Source: Verrucomicrobiota bacterium
GTDB taxonomy: Bacteria > Verrucomicrobiota > Verrucomicrobiia > CAIQCK01
Length of the DNA stretch: 64,000 bases
Reading direction: 5' to 3'
NCBI GenBank assembly: GCA_026397915.1
Contig: JAPLTX010000023.1
Coordinates: forward strand, 114,808-178,807
Positions 43,629-52,078 of the stretch are shown one piece after another; the stretch's first letter is position 1; each line of letters starts with the position of its first letter. Made by a program: the position numbers and the translations under genes. A model generated the notes under the pieces. It saw only the letters and a program-made list of their open reading frames with translations. It was not told where the DNA came from and did no database searches.

Positions 43629-45560
43629 TCAGTGTTCTTTCAAATCGGGTTCTTTGCCCGGCTGCGGGCGCGGCTTGCCGCCGAGCCAGCGGAAGTAGCG
43701 TTTGATCTCGCCGTAGAAATTGTGCGCGACGTAGCGGTGGCAGTCCGCCTCCTGCGCGTAGCCGCAAAGCCACGGCGCGGCGGCGCGACGTTGCGCTGCG
43801 CCGAGTTTCGAGAGGGCGCGGGTGACGGCGAACATCAACCCCAACACCATAGCGAGCGCCACCGGCGCGAACAACGCGGCGGAGTTTATCTCCTCCAAGC
43901 CGCACAGCAGGCTGCCCGTCATCGGCGCGGCCTGGGCCAGCGCGACGCCGAAGCTATGCTGGCTGGCGTTCAGCGCGGCTTGTATCACGTTGAAGGCAAT
44001 GGCCGGCACCACACCAAGCAGGACGCAGAGCGCGGCGAGGAAAACCTGCGGCAATTGCATCATCCAGCCGACTTCGAGCCGGCCGTGTTTGGCGACATGC
44101 GCCGTGACGAGCGCGCTAGTCCGGGAGAGGAAGCTCACGCCGAAAAACTTGATGAACGACGCCAGCGTCAGCGCGCTGGTCAGGATGGCGATGACGGCGC
44201 AGACGGCGAGGTATTTCGCCGAACTGCTGCCCTGCACCGCCGCAACGTAGATGCTCCATTTGCTGACGAAGCCGTTGAAGAGCGGCACGCCGGAGATCGA
44301 GAACGACGCGATGATGGCCGTGATCGCGGTGAGCGGCATGAATTTCATCAGTCCGCCCATCTTGTTGAGGTCTTGGGTGCCGGTGGCGTGAAGCATCGAG
44401 CCGGCGTTGAGGAACAGCAGACCCTTGAAGATGCCGTGATTCAGCACGTGAAAAAGCGCGCCGAAGAAGCCGATCGCGGCGAGCGCCGCGGCGTTGGGAC
44501 CAGCGGCCGGCAACAGCGCCATGCACGCGCCGGTGCCGAGAAGGATGTAACCGATCTGGCCGATGCTGTGGAACGCCAGCAGCCGTTTCGACTGCTCCTG
44601 CTTCAGCGCCTGCATCGTGCCGGTGAACAACGTGATCGTGCCGAGCACGGCGACGACAAGGCCCCATTTCGCGAGCGGGTAGTCGGCCGCAGCGGCCGGC
44701 GGCACGAGCCAGAGGAAATAGCGCATCAGGCCATACACGCCGGTCTTGATCATCACGCCGGAGAGCATCGCGCTGACCGGCGACGGCGCGGCGGGATGCG
44801 CGTCCGGCAGCCAGACCTGGCCGAACGGCCACATGCCCATCTTGATGCCGAAGCCGACCAGGAAGAGCGCGAACGCCAACGCGGTCATGCCGGGCTTGGC
44901 CACGAGCATGACGGGCAGGTTGGCGCAGACGGTGTCGAAGTCGTATTTCAGGCTCGCGCTGGCGCTCACTTTCGCACCGGTCACGGCAAGCAGTTCCGCG
45001 CCGATCATCGTCGCGACGCAGGCGATCTGCATCATGATGAGATACTTGTTCGCCGCGCGGATGTTCTCCGGCTTCTTGTTCTCGAAGCGGATGAGCGCGT
45101 AGCCCGGCAGCGTCATCAACTGCCAGAAGATGAAGAAGAACCACATCATGTCCGTGGTGCTCACCAACCCATACATCGCGGCGAGAAACAGCAAGAAGTT
45201 CGGATAGTAACGCGCCACGCCGTAGTCTTCGTAGTGCCGCATGTAGGTGATGGAATAAAACGCCGCCGGCACCGCGATCAACGCCGTCAGCATCAGAAAG
45301 ACCGCCGTCAGTCCATCCACGTGGATGCGCAGCGCGAAGCCGAACTTCGGCATCGCCCAGAATAAGGCCGGATGCGCCGACGGCCCAGTCGTCAGCACGT
45401 TCGCGACCGCGGAAATGATCATAGCCGCTGTCACTGCCGTCACGGCAAAGGCGAGCCAACCCGCCGCGGTCTTGTTCCGCGACACCAGCAGCGTCAGCAC
45501 CGCCCCGGCGACGCAGAGCAGAATCGAAGCAACGACGGCTTGTTCGGGAGTAAAAGTCAT
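43629..45560 (-). CDS. Group 4 hydrogenase ion-translocating subunit (NuoL/HyfB/HycC-like)
   Basis: 643 aa from the ATG at 45560, which overlaps the protease stop (ATGA). About 14-16 membrane helices of the Mrp-antiporter/NuoLMN family. Key features: FFFIFWQLMTLPGYALIRFE (glutamate-bearing helix region), FGIKMGMWPFGQVWLPDAHP and AAPSPVSAMLSGVMIKTGVY (lysine helices of the channel), and LAFHSIGQIGYILLGTGACM. A single subunit of this family in the operon is the HycC pattern. It is expected to move protons or sodium as electrons pass to or from H2. Confidence 0.94.
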   Translation of the reverse strand: MTFTPEQAVVASILLCVAGAVLTLLVSRNKTAAGWLAFAVTAVTAAMIISAVANVLTTGPSAHPALFWAMPKFGFALRIHVDGLTAVFLMLTALIAVPAAFYSITYMRHYEDYGVARYYPNFLLFLAAMYGLVSTTDMMWFFFIFWQLMTLPGYALIRFENKKPENIRAANKYLIMMQIACVATMIGAELLAVTGAKVSASASLKYDFDTVCANLPVMLVAKPGMTALAFALFLVGFGIKMGMWPFGQVWLPDAHPAAPSPVSAMLSGVMIKTGVYGLMRYFLWLVPPAAAADYPLAKWGLVVAVLGTITLFTGTMQALKQEQSKRLLAFHSIGQIGYILLGTGACMALLPAAGPNAAALAAIGFFGALFHVLNHGIFKGLLFLNAGSMLHATGTQDLNKMGGLMKFMPLTAITAIIASFSISGVPLFNGFVSKWSIYVAAVQGSSSAKYLAVCAVIAILTSALTLASFIKFFGVSFLSRTSALVTAHVAKHGRLEVGWMMQLPQVFLAALCVLLGVVPAIAFNVIQAALNASQHSFGVALAQAAPMTGSLLCGLEEINSAALFAPVALAMVLGLMFAVTRALSKLGAAQRRAAAPWLCGYAQEADCHRYVAHNFYGEIKRYFRWLGGKPRPQPGKEPDLKEH

Positions 45561-46189
45561 TGTGCATCCCCCGGACACCACGCAGCCGATGCGTAACTAT
45601 GCTGATGCCGAAGGCTCTGGACTGCTGTGGAAACCAAAGCTCTCCGGTCGCTATGAGTCGCCGTCTCGGCCTGCGGAAAGCTGCGATGCTCACAGCAGTC
45701 TAGAGCCTTCGGCTTCATTGACATCGCGTCCACCAACAAGCTGGTTAGCGCGTCTAGCGTGTGTCGGACGGTTGCCGTCAACGTTGTGCCGGGCTTGAGC
45801 GACTGTGGTTGGACACCTAGCAGCCGCGCGCGAGTCGAGCCGCCGGCCTCGACCCATTTGGCCAGCGTGCCGAGCGAAATCTTGTGCGTCGAAATCTGCG
45901 GAAAACGCGCCGTCATTTCTCCGGCGTTCAGGAAAACCACCGAGCCGGGCGCGCCGCCGAACTCCACCGCGTCGAGGAAGATGAGAACGTCGAAACCGCC
46001 GGCCGCAACGCGGCCGAGGAAACGGTCTGGCGTCGTGCCAGCGATGATCACGTCCGGCACGCCCGCGGCGGCGAGAGCTTCCGCCAGGCGCACGCCGAAA
46101 CCGTCGTCGCTGTAGCCGGTGTTGCCGAGGCCCATCAGGCAGACGCGGCCGGCGAAACACGGCTCAAGTTGTTCGCGGAGGTCGGGCAT
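45557..46189 (-). CDS. Hydrogenase maturation endopeptidase (HycI/HoxW-like) with unusual C-terminal extension
   Basis: 210 aa from the ATG at 46189 (TGATG overlap with the upstream gene). It removes the C-terminal peptide of a NiFe large subunit after nickel insertion. Hallmarks: MGLGNTGYSDDGFGVRLAEA with the Asp/Glu-type nickel-sensing position near the start, and LIFLDAVEFGGAPGSVVFLN with the second acidic residue. The conserved domain ends near residue 152 (LTSLLVDA). The final ~57 residues are encoded largely by a 107-base MITE-like inverted repeat (45607-45713) and have no family counterpart, so the insertion has replaced the natural end. Whether activity survives is unknown; it could process either hydrogenase in the window. 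Confidence 0.88.
   Translation of the reverse strand: MPDLREQLEPCFAGRVCLMGLGNTGYSDDGFGVRLAEALAAAGVPDVIIAGTTPDRFLGRVAAGGFDVLIFLDAVEFGGAPGSVVFLNAGEMTARFPQISTHKISLGTLAKWVEAGGSTRARLLGVQPQSLKPGTTLTATVRHTLDALTSLLVDAMSMKPKALDCCEHRSFPQAETATHSDRRALVSTAVQSLRHQHSYASAAWCPGDAQ
45607..45713. mobile_element. MITE/REP-like inverted repeat element in the protease gene 3' end
   Basis: Terminal arms of 23 bases (45607-45629 and 45691-45713) are reverse complements with one mismatch: arms begin GCCGAAGGCTCTGGACTGCTG and end CAGCAGTCTAGAGCCTTCGGC. The 61-base centre encodes no gene of its own. The element reads through in the protease frame, adding residues to its C-terminus, and ends 47 bases before the NuoL-like start. 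Size, terminal palindromes and lack of a transposase fit a miniature inverted-repeat or REP-type element; other copies were not seen in this window. Confidence 0.75.
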
Positions 46190-47037
46190 CAGATATCCTC
46201 GCCAAGTTTCTGGATTTGCTCGTAGGTGAACACCGGTCCGTCCACGCAGACGTAGGCGACGCCGATGCAGCAGTGGCCGCACTTGCCGACGCCACACTTC
46301 ATGTAGCGCTCCAGCGTCGAGACGATCTGCCGGTCCTGAAAGCCGAGCGCCTTGAGATCCTTGATGACGAACCGGAACATGACCGGCGGGCCGCACACAA
46401 ACGCAACCGTGTCCTCCACCGCCACCTGCACGCCGGGCTTCTTGAACAGGCTGCCGACGACACCGACGTTGCCGGTCCAGCCGTCGGCGGCGCGGTCCAC
46501 GGTGAGATGGCATTCGACGCCGGCGGATTTCTCCCACTCGCGGAGGTTGTCGCGATACATCAGGTCGCGCGGCGTCTTGGCGCCGAGGAAAATCTGGATG
46601 TTCTTGTATTTCTCGCGGTGGGCCAGCGCGTAGATGATGCACGAGCGCAGCGGGATCAGGCCAATGCCGCCGGCAACGAAGACGAGGTTTTTCCCGTAAT
46701 ACTCCTCCATCGGGAAACCGTTGCCGTAGGGGCCGCGCACGGCGAACTTGTCGCCAGCTTTGAGTTGGTGCAGCGCGGCGGAGCAACTGCCGACCTGCTT
46801 GACGGTGAAGAACGTCTCCTGCTCCGTCGGGCTAGGCGGCAGCGACGCCGGGAACTCGCCGACGCCGAAGAGCGAGACCTGCGCGAACTGGCCGGGCCGG
46901 AACTTCTTGAACGCCGCCTGCTCGGCCGGGTCCACGAAGCGCCAGTAGAACGTCTTGACCTCGGCGATCTCGTCCACGACGCGGTCGAGCACGGCGATCT
47001 TCGGCAGATAAATGTTTTCAGCGGGCGACGGGTTCAT
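46189..47037 (-). CDS. FAD/NAD(P)-binding reductase subunit (HydG/FlxA-like)
   Basis: 282 aa from the ATG at 47037, inside the end of the HydB-like gene. It is a ferredoxin-NADP reductase fold: FAD domain, about 15-115 (FRPGQFAQVSLFGVGEFPAS), then an NAD(P) domain, about 120-235 (LVFVAGGIGLIPLRSCIIYA; FVCGPPVMFRFVI), and a C-terminal 2Fe-2S motif CGVGKCGHCCIGVAYVC (about 245-262). This is the gamma subunit type of group 3b sulfhydrogenase and the FlxA type of Flx-Hdr complexes, exchanging electrons with NAD(P)H. Coupled to the HydB-like gene upstream and to the maturation protease downstream. Confidence 0.9.
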   Translation of the reverse strand: MNPSPAENIYLPKIAVLDRVVDEIAEVKTFYWRFVDPAEQAAFKKFRPGQFAQVSLFGVGEFPASLPPSPTEQETFFTVKQVGSCSAALHQLKAGDKFAVRGPYGNGFPMEEYYGKNLVFVAGGIGLIPLRSCIIYALAHREKYKNIQIFLGAKTPRDLMYRDNLREWEKSAGVECHLTVDRAADGWTGNVGVVGSLFKKPGVQVAVEDTVAFVCGPPVMFRFVIKDLKALGFQDRQIVSTLERYMKCGVGKCGHCCIGVAYVCVDGPVFTYEQIQKLGEDI

Positions 47038-48112
47038 GCTTGTCAACCTCTGCTGTTTCGCGGCGGATCATCTCCACGACGCTGGGCATGCCGATGTCGC
47101 CGTGGCAAACGGCGGCGCAGCGCCCGCAGCCAACGCAAGCCATCGAAAGCTCGCGCTGAATGAAGTAGTGCGACAGCTTGCGGAAAAAGCGGCGGTTGCG
47201 GCGGTCGTGGACGGCCTTGCGCGGATTGTGGCCGCCAGCCATGCGCGTGAAACCACCGAGCGCGCACGAGTCCCAGATGCGGACGCGCTCCACTTCGTTC
47301 GGCCCGACCTGGCGGTCACTGACGGTGAAGCAGGTGCAGGCGGGACAGACGTAGGTGCAACCGCCGCACTCCAGACAACGACGGCCGATTTCCTCCCAGG
47401 TCTTTTCCTGAATCGTCCCCGCCGACACGTGGCGGATGGCGGCGGAAAACCAGCTCGTGGTGGACGGTTTGAAGCTCTTGCGGACCTCACCGAGAATCGC
47501 GCGGCGTTTGGCAATGTGCGCCTCGGCGCCCTTCCGGAAGAACGGCGCACTGAACAGCGCCTCGCCCGCCGGCGTGCCGGCCACCGCCATGAACTCGCCG
47601 TCGCCGAGATCCATCAGTTGGAGGTCAAAATGCTCGCGCGCGGCCGGACCGGTGTCGGCGCACACGCAGAAGCATTCCTCGCCAATGTCGCGGGCCGGGT
47701 CTGTGCAAACGACGTTGACCAGGAAGATGTTCTTGCGGCGCTTCTCGTAGTAGATGTCGCGGAAATCGCGACCCATGAAGAAGCGGTCGAGGTGCCAGAT
47801 GCCCGCCACGTCGCAGGAGCGGATGCCAAAGATGGCGCGTTTCGGCTCGCGGTAGGTCGGCTCGATTTGAATGCCGCCGTCCTGACGCTGGACCTTCAAC
47901 AGCCGCTCGATATGCGGGAAGATGAATCGCTTCGGCGGATAGTAAGGGTTCGCCAGGTGAATCTGAATCTGGTTGCGGTTCTCGTCGGTGACTTTGTCGT
48001 AACAAGTATCACGGCCGCGGCCGCCAAACGGCGCGAAAACCTCGCGGCCTTGCTGGCGGAGCAAATCCACGATCTTCAGCACGTCGGCGCGATCGAGGAT
48101 GCGGGCTTTCAT
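47018..48112 (-). CDS. 4Fe-4S electron transfer subunit (HydB/FlxB-like)
   Basis: 364 aa. Two C-terminal clusters: CLECGGCTYVCPACTCF (about residues 245-260) and CVGCGRCAAVCHGDIG (about 325-340). The N-terminal 230 residues are the HydB/hydrogenase-beta domain with IFGIRSCDVAGIWHLDRFF and CVCADTG. It connects the flavin subunit to the catalytic partner. Overlaps the molybdopterin gene upstream (ATGA at 48109-48112) and the HydG-like gene downstream by 20 bases, so all three are made together. The usual group 3b alpha and delta hydrogenase subunits are absent next to it; the partner here is the molybdopterin protein and HdrABC. Confidence 0.9.
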   Translation of the reverse strand: MKARILDRADVLKIVDLLRQQGREVFAPFGGRGRDTCYDKVTDENRNQIQIHLANPYYPPKRFIFPHIERLLKVQRQDGGIQIEPTYREPKRAIFGIRSCDVAGIWHLDRFFMGRDFRDIYYEKRRKNIFLVNVVCTDPARDIGEECFCVCADTGPAAREHFDLQLMDLGDGEFMAVAGTPAGEALFSAPFFRKGAEAHIAKRRAILGEVRKSFKPSTTSWFSAAIRHVSAGTIQEKTWEEIGRRCLECGGCTYVCPACTCFTVSDRQVGPNEVERVRIWDSCALGGFTRMAGGHNPRKAVHDRRNRRFFRKLSHYFIQRELSMACVGCGRCAAVCHGDIGMPSVVEMIRRETAEVDKHEPVAR

Positions 48113-50136
48113 GCGGCCTCCTTTTCCACGCGCACTGGCATGCGTTGGTGTCCACCGTGAACCTTGCCCAGGATCTGCTTCTGCACCTCGCGAACGAAAT
48201 ACGGCACGAAGATGGTGCCGGCGCGCACCTCGTGCGTGACGCGCGCGGCGGTCACGGCCGAACCGCTCGCCGCGCGGAGCCGGATTTTTTCGCCATCGCG
48301 GATGCCGAGCGCCTTGGCGTCGGCGGTGTTGATTTCAACAAAACCGTCCGGGTAATCGAGCAGCAGGATGCGGTATTCGCGCTTGAGCGTCTCGCTGTGC
48401 TGGATGAGGATGTTCTGGTTCCAGTAGTAGAGCGAGTTGCCGAAGACCAACAGAAACGGAAACTCTCCCGAGGAGGTTTCTGCCGCCGGTTTCGGCACCG
48501 GCACAAACTTGAACCGCCGGCCGGCGCTGCCTTCCGCGAAAAGGAACTGCGTGCCGAGCGGTCGGTCTTTGGTGCACGGCCACTGCCGGCCGTAGTCGCG
48601 CGCGAGGTTGTCGTGGTTGGCGCCGCCGTAGAAGGGCACCACTTCGCCAATCTCGTCCATGACCTCCGCGGCGGAATTGTAGGTCCAACGCGCGCCCATC
48701 GCCCGACCCACTCGCGCGAGTTGTTCCCAAGCTGGGAGCGGTCCCGGCGGCAGCTCGATCGCCTGCTGCGCCAACTGAATCCGCCGGTCGGTGCTGGTAA
48801 AGGAAACCTGTTCCTCGCTAAACGCAGCCATCGGCAGCACAACGTGCGCAAATTGCGCCGTGCCCGTCATGAACAGGTGCTGCACCACCACGAGGTCGAA
48901 TTGTTTGAGTGAGCTGGCCGCGTCGCCAAAAAACGCCGTGTTCACCGGGTCGTAACGACAGAGCCAGAGCGCCTTCACCTTGCCGCCGCCGCGATCGCTG
49001 AGCAATGAGCGCGCGTCCAAACCAGGCGTGGCGGGCAGCGGAGTTTTCCAAACCGCCTCGACCTCGGCGCGGTCCGCGGCGCTCGTTACCGACCGATAAC
49101 CGGGCAGACGGTCAGGCAACATGCCCATGTCGCAGACGCCTTGAAGATTGTTGTGCTCCGTGAGCGCGAAGATGCCTGCGCCGGGCTTGCCGAGCTGGCC
49201 CGTGAGCAACGCAAGGTTCACGATGGCTTGGATGCTTTCCGCCTCGCGCGCTTCGATACCGGTGGAGTAAAGAATGGCGGCGGATTTCGCGCGGGCGTAG
49301 GCAAGCGCCACGGTTTCGATCAACTCCGCCGGCACGCCGCAGCCTTCGGCACCGGTCAGCAGGTCGTAGCCGGCCAGTTGGCTAAGAAAAGCCTCATAGT
49401 CACGGCAGTTGGCCTTGATGAACGGCAGGTTCATCAATCCGCGGTCCACGATGACCTTGGCCATCGCGCCGTAGAGCAGCGCCTCGGTGCCGGGCTTGAG
49501 CTGGATGAAATAATCGGCGCTCTCGGCCACGCGGTGGCGGCGCACGTCAATGACGACGAGCTTGGCACCCTTGAGCTTGGCACGGAGGACATGGCCGCCG
49601 ATGGTCGGCAACTGCCGGCCGAGGTCCACTCCGTCCACCACGATGACCTCGCTCGAAGCCAGCTCGCCAATCGAGTTCGTCGTGGCCGGCACACCGATCA
49701 TGTCGAGCAGGACATTGATGGAGTTGTTGCAATAGACGCCCGTGCCGTGGTCCACGTTGTTGGTGCCAATGACAGCGCGGGCGAGCTTCTGGAGAAGATA
49801 GGTCTCCTCGTTCGAGCAGCGCGGCGAGTTGAGAAACGCCAGCGCGTCGGGACCATGTTGGTCGCGAATGTTTCTGAGACGCTCGGCGATGAAGCTGATC
49901 GCCTCGTCCCAGCTCACTTCCTCGAACCGGCCGTTTTTGCGAAGCAGCGGGTGCTTCAGGCGATCCAGCGACGTGGCGACCTCGTGGACGTTCCAACCGC
50001 GCACGCAGATTTTCCCGTCGTTGGTCGGGTGCGACATGCTGGGATAAACGCCCGCCACCGTGCGGTTGTCCGTCGTCTCCAGATAGAGACCGCAACCCAC
50101 GCCGCAAAATGTGCAGGTTGTCAGCTTATGCGCCAT
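48109..50136 (-). CDS. Molybdopterin oxidoreductase, formate dehydrogenase alpha-like but lacking FDH catalytic residues
   Basis: 675 aa Mo/W-bisMGD enzyme of the DMSO-reductase superfamily. The N-terminal 4Fe-4S motif is C8, C11, C15, C44 (CTFCGVGCG; KICVRGW). The body aligns without gaps with E. coli FdhF-type sequences (ARAVIGTNNVD; LAYARAKSAAIL; HNNLQGVCDMGMLPDRLPGY), but the metal-ligand Sec/Cys position is Tyr135, the following catalytic His is Cys136, and the active-site Arg of the NPVRGQNN stretch is Thr326. Formate oxidation as known is therefore unlikely; Cys136 might ligate the metal in a shifted geometry. The gene sits between hdrB (51 bases) and the HydB-like gene (overlap). No signal peptide, so cytoplasmic. 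Confidence 0.88.
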   Translation of the reverse strand: MAHKLTTCTFCGVGCGLYLETTDNRTVAGVYPSMSHPTNDGKICVRGWNVHEVATSLDRLKHPLLRKNGRFEEVSWDEAISFIAERLRNIRDQHGPDALAFLNSPRCSNEETYLLQKLARAVIGTNNVDHGTGVYCNNSINVLLDMIGVPATTNSIGELASSEVIVVDGVDLGRQLPTIGGHVLRAKLKGAKLVVIDVRRHRVAESADYFIQLKPGTEALLYGAMAKVIVDRGLMNLPFIKANCRDYEAFLSQLAGYDLLTGAEGCGVPAELIETVALAYARAKSAAILYSTGIEAREAESIQAIVNLALLTGQLGKPGAGIFALTEHNNLQGVCDMGMLPDRLPGYRSVTSAADRAEVEAVWKTPLPATPGLDARSLLSDRGGGKVKALWLCRYDPVNTAFFGDAASSLKQFDLVVVQHLFMTGTAQFAHVVLPMAAFSEEQVSFTSTDRRIQLAQQAIELPPGPLPAWEQLARVGRAMGARWTYNSAAEVMDEIGEVVPFYGGANHDNLARDYGRQWPCTKDRPLGTQFLFAEGSAGRRFKFVPVPKPAAETSSGEFPFLLVFGNSLYYWNQNILIQHSETLKREYRILLLDYPDGFVEINTADAKALGIRDGEKIRLRAASGSAVTAARVTHEVRAGTIFVPYFVREVQKQILGKVHGGHQRMPVRVEKEAA

Positions 50137-50187
50137 GCTTGCAGTCAGCTCATCCGATGATGACCGCGGCCGTTCATGACCGCGAGA

Positions 50188-51078
50188 TTACACAACAGCG
50201 GCCTTCCTGCAAGCCGCGAGCATCGCCGCCGGTGGCGACAGGAACTCGGTGCCAATGCCCAGCCGCTTGGCCGGGATGCCCATGGACAAGCCCATCAGTT
50301 GTGTGAAGTAGAAGACGGGCACGGAGAACTTCGTCCCAAACTCCGTGTTGACCATTTCCTGATAGCACTCAAGGTTGACTTGGCAGAGTGGGCAGGCAGT
50401 CGCGATCACGTCCGCACCGGAGTCGAGCGCGTTCTGCAACAGGTTGCGCACCATGCTCAACGCGGCCTGCCGATTCGTGATGATGAGCGCAGCGCCGCAG
50501 CAACGCAGCCGGAGGAGGAAATCCACCGGCGTCGCGCCGATGGCGGACATCAGATCCTCGAAGTAGCGCGGCTCCTCGACATTCTCGTGCTCGAACTTCC
50601 TCGGCCGCAGAATCTGGCAGCCGTAATAGGGTGCGACCTTCAGGCCGGTCAGCGGGTTGGTGGCCTTGGCCTTGACCTCTTTCAGGTCTTCGGAAAACAC
50701 CTCGATCAGGTGATGCACTTTGATCTTGCCGTCGTAGCGGAGGTTGTCCTCTTCGAGAGCGAAGTTGATGTGGTCGGCCAGGTCGTGGTCCTTCTTCAGG
50801 TGGGCGTTGCAGGCGTGCATGTTCTTGTAACAGCCACTGCACGGTGCCACGAGATCCAAACCTTCCTTCTCGGCCATCGCCAGGTTCCGCGCGCAAAGCG
50901 TGTGGGCGAGCAGCTCGTCCACGTGGAAGTAGGCGGTGGCGCCACAACAGTTCCAGTCCTCCAGCTCCTTGAGTTCCATGCCCATCACGCGGGCGATCTC
51001 GACAGTGGAGAGGTGGTAACTCTCCGCCATCTTCTCAAGGGAACAGCCTGGGAAATATGCGAACTTCTTTTGGGTCAT
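50188..51078 (-). CDS. hdrB: Heterodisulfide reductase subunit B (HdrB-like, two CCG domains)
   Basis: 296 aa. Two cysteine-rich CCG domains that hold non-cubane 4Fe-4S clusters where disulfide cleavage occurs in methanogen HdrB: first set PGCSLEK ... WNCCGAT ... CSGCY (about residues 11-83), second set YYGCQIL ... LRCCGAA ... ACPLCQ (about 158-240). Length is normal. It follows hdrC by 4 bases. In a bacterium without coenzyme M/B the physiological acceptor is unknown. Confidence 0.93.
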   Translation of the reverse strand: MTQKKFAYFPGCSLEKMAESYHLSTVEIARVMGMELKELEDWNCCGATAYFHVDELLAHTLCARNLAMAEKEGLDLVAPCSGCYKNMHACNAHLKKDHDLADHINFALEEDNLRYDGKIKVHHLIEVFSEDLKEVKAKATNPLTGLKVAPYYGCQILRPRKFEHENVEEPRYFEDLMSAIGATPVDFLLRLRCCGAALIITNRQAALSMVRNLLQNALDSGADVIATACPLCQVNLECYQEMVNTEFGTKFSVPVFYFTQLMGLSMGIPAKRLGIGTEFLSPPAAMLAACRKAAVV

Positions 51079-51082
51079 TAAC

Positions 51083-51640
51083 TTAGTCTCCGATCGGGAT
51101 GATGCGTTTGATCATCCGTTTGAAATTCTCCAGCCGCTTGATCCGCGCCGGAAGGACGGGGAGGCGGCCTTTGAGCATAAGCATCGTGGCGTTCTGCGCC
51201 TCGGCCAGCATCTCCTTCAGGCCGAGCGTGAAAAAGTAGCTGGTCGCCAGCACCGGCTCGTAGCTGCGACCGGTGCGCACGATAGTCTTGACGAAGGTCT
51301 CGGAGAACGCCGGGCCGATGAGGTCCTCGGGATATTGGTTCTTCCAGATGGTGTAGCGCTTCAGGCCATACATCAACTCGGCGATGTCTATGCCGCGCGG
51401 GCAGCGCACGGTGCATTGGTAGCAGGAGGCGCAATACCAAAAAGCGCGGGTGGCCATGACCTTGTCCTTGAGGCCGGCATCTATCATGCGAATGAGCCGC
51501 TGGGGCCGCACGTCCATGAAGTCGCCGACGGGACAGGTGCCGGAGCAGGTGCCGCACTGCATGCAGGCGCTGACGGGCGTGCCGCCAGCCGCGTGGAGCA
51601 GGTTGGCAATCTCGCGGCTGAATGTGACGGTGGTTGACAT
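51083..51640 (-). CDS. hdrC: Heterodisulfide reductase subunit C (HdrC-like)
   Basis: 185 aa with two 4Fe-4S motifs, CMQCGTCSGTCPVGDF (about residues 26-41) and CASCYQCTVRCPRGID (about 70-85), and the helical C-terminus of HdrC (KRYTIWKNQYPEDLIGPAF). It carries electrons between HdrA and HdrB. It is separated from hdrA by three two-component genes, an unusual arrangement, but is next to hdrB. Confidence 0.93.
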   Translation of the reverse strand: MSTTVTFSREIANLLHAAGGTPVSACMQCGTCSGTCPVGDFMDVRPQRLIRMIDAGLKDKVMATRAFWYCASCYQCTVRCPRGIDIAELMYGLKRYTIWKNQYPEDLIGPAFSETFVKTIVRTGRSYEPVLATSYFFTLGLKEMLAEAQNATMLMLKGRLPVLPARIKRLENFKRMIKRIIPIGD

Positions 51641-51649
51641 AAGGGATCC

Positions 51650-52063
51650 CTATTTCTTCTTGGCCTCGGCGGCCTTGATCAGCGTGCTGACTTTTTCGAG
51701 CAACAGCTTCGGCTCGACGGGTTTCTCGAGCAGCTCGTCCACGTCCACGAAGTTCGGATGCACCGCGCCGCCGGGGAACAGGAACGCCATCTGTTCGCGG
51801 ATGCTAGTGATGATCAAGACGGGCAGCTCGCGGAATTTCGTGTCCTTGCCAAGCTTGCGGGCGATCATGATGCCCTCGGCGCCGCGGCCCATCATGACAT
51901 CGAGCAGCAGCAGGTCGTATTTCTTGTTCTCGAGGGCCGCCCAGCCTTCTTTCGGGTTGTGGGCCATGTCCACGCTGTAGTTGGCCTTCACGAGGATGGA
52001 CTTGATCCCCTCTGCGAAATCGGGATCGTCATCAATGATCAGCAACTGTTTTTGTTCGCTCAT
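51650..52063 (-). CDS. Single-domain response regulator
   Basis: 137 aa receiver domain with no output domain. Acidic pocket IIDDDPDF (D11-D13), phosphoacceptor Asp55 in LLLLDVMMGRGAEG, Thr in VLIITS, and Lys in LEKPVEPKLL. It resembles CheY-like regulators found with PAS or Cache kinases. Gaps of 9 bases to hdrC and 15 bases to the hybrid gene place it in the Hdr operon. Confidence 0.92.
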   Translation of the reverse strand: MSEQKQLLIIDDDPDFAEGIKSILVKANYSVDMAHNPKEGWAALENKKYDLLLLDVMMGRGAEGIMIARKLGKDTKFRELPVLIITSIREQMAFLFPGGAVHPNFVDVDELLEKPVEPKLLLEKVSTLIKAAEAKKK

Positions 52064-52078
52064 GGTATTGTCTCCTTT

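Noticed and set aside
42431..45365. Long plus-strand open frames over the group 4 hydrogenase genes
   Set aside because: Shadows of the NuoCD-like and NuoL-like genes, no domains.
48109..50136. Straight annotation as formate dehydrogenase (fdhA)
   Set aside because: Overall similarity is high but the three catalytic residues are replaced, so I call it FDH-like only.
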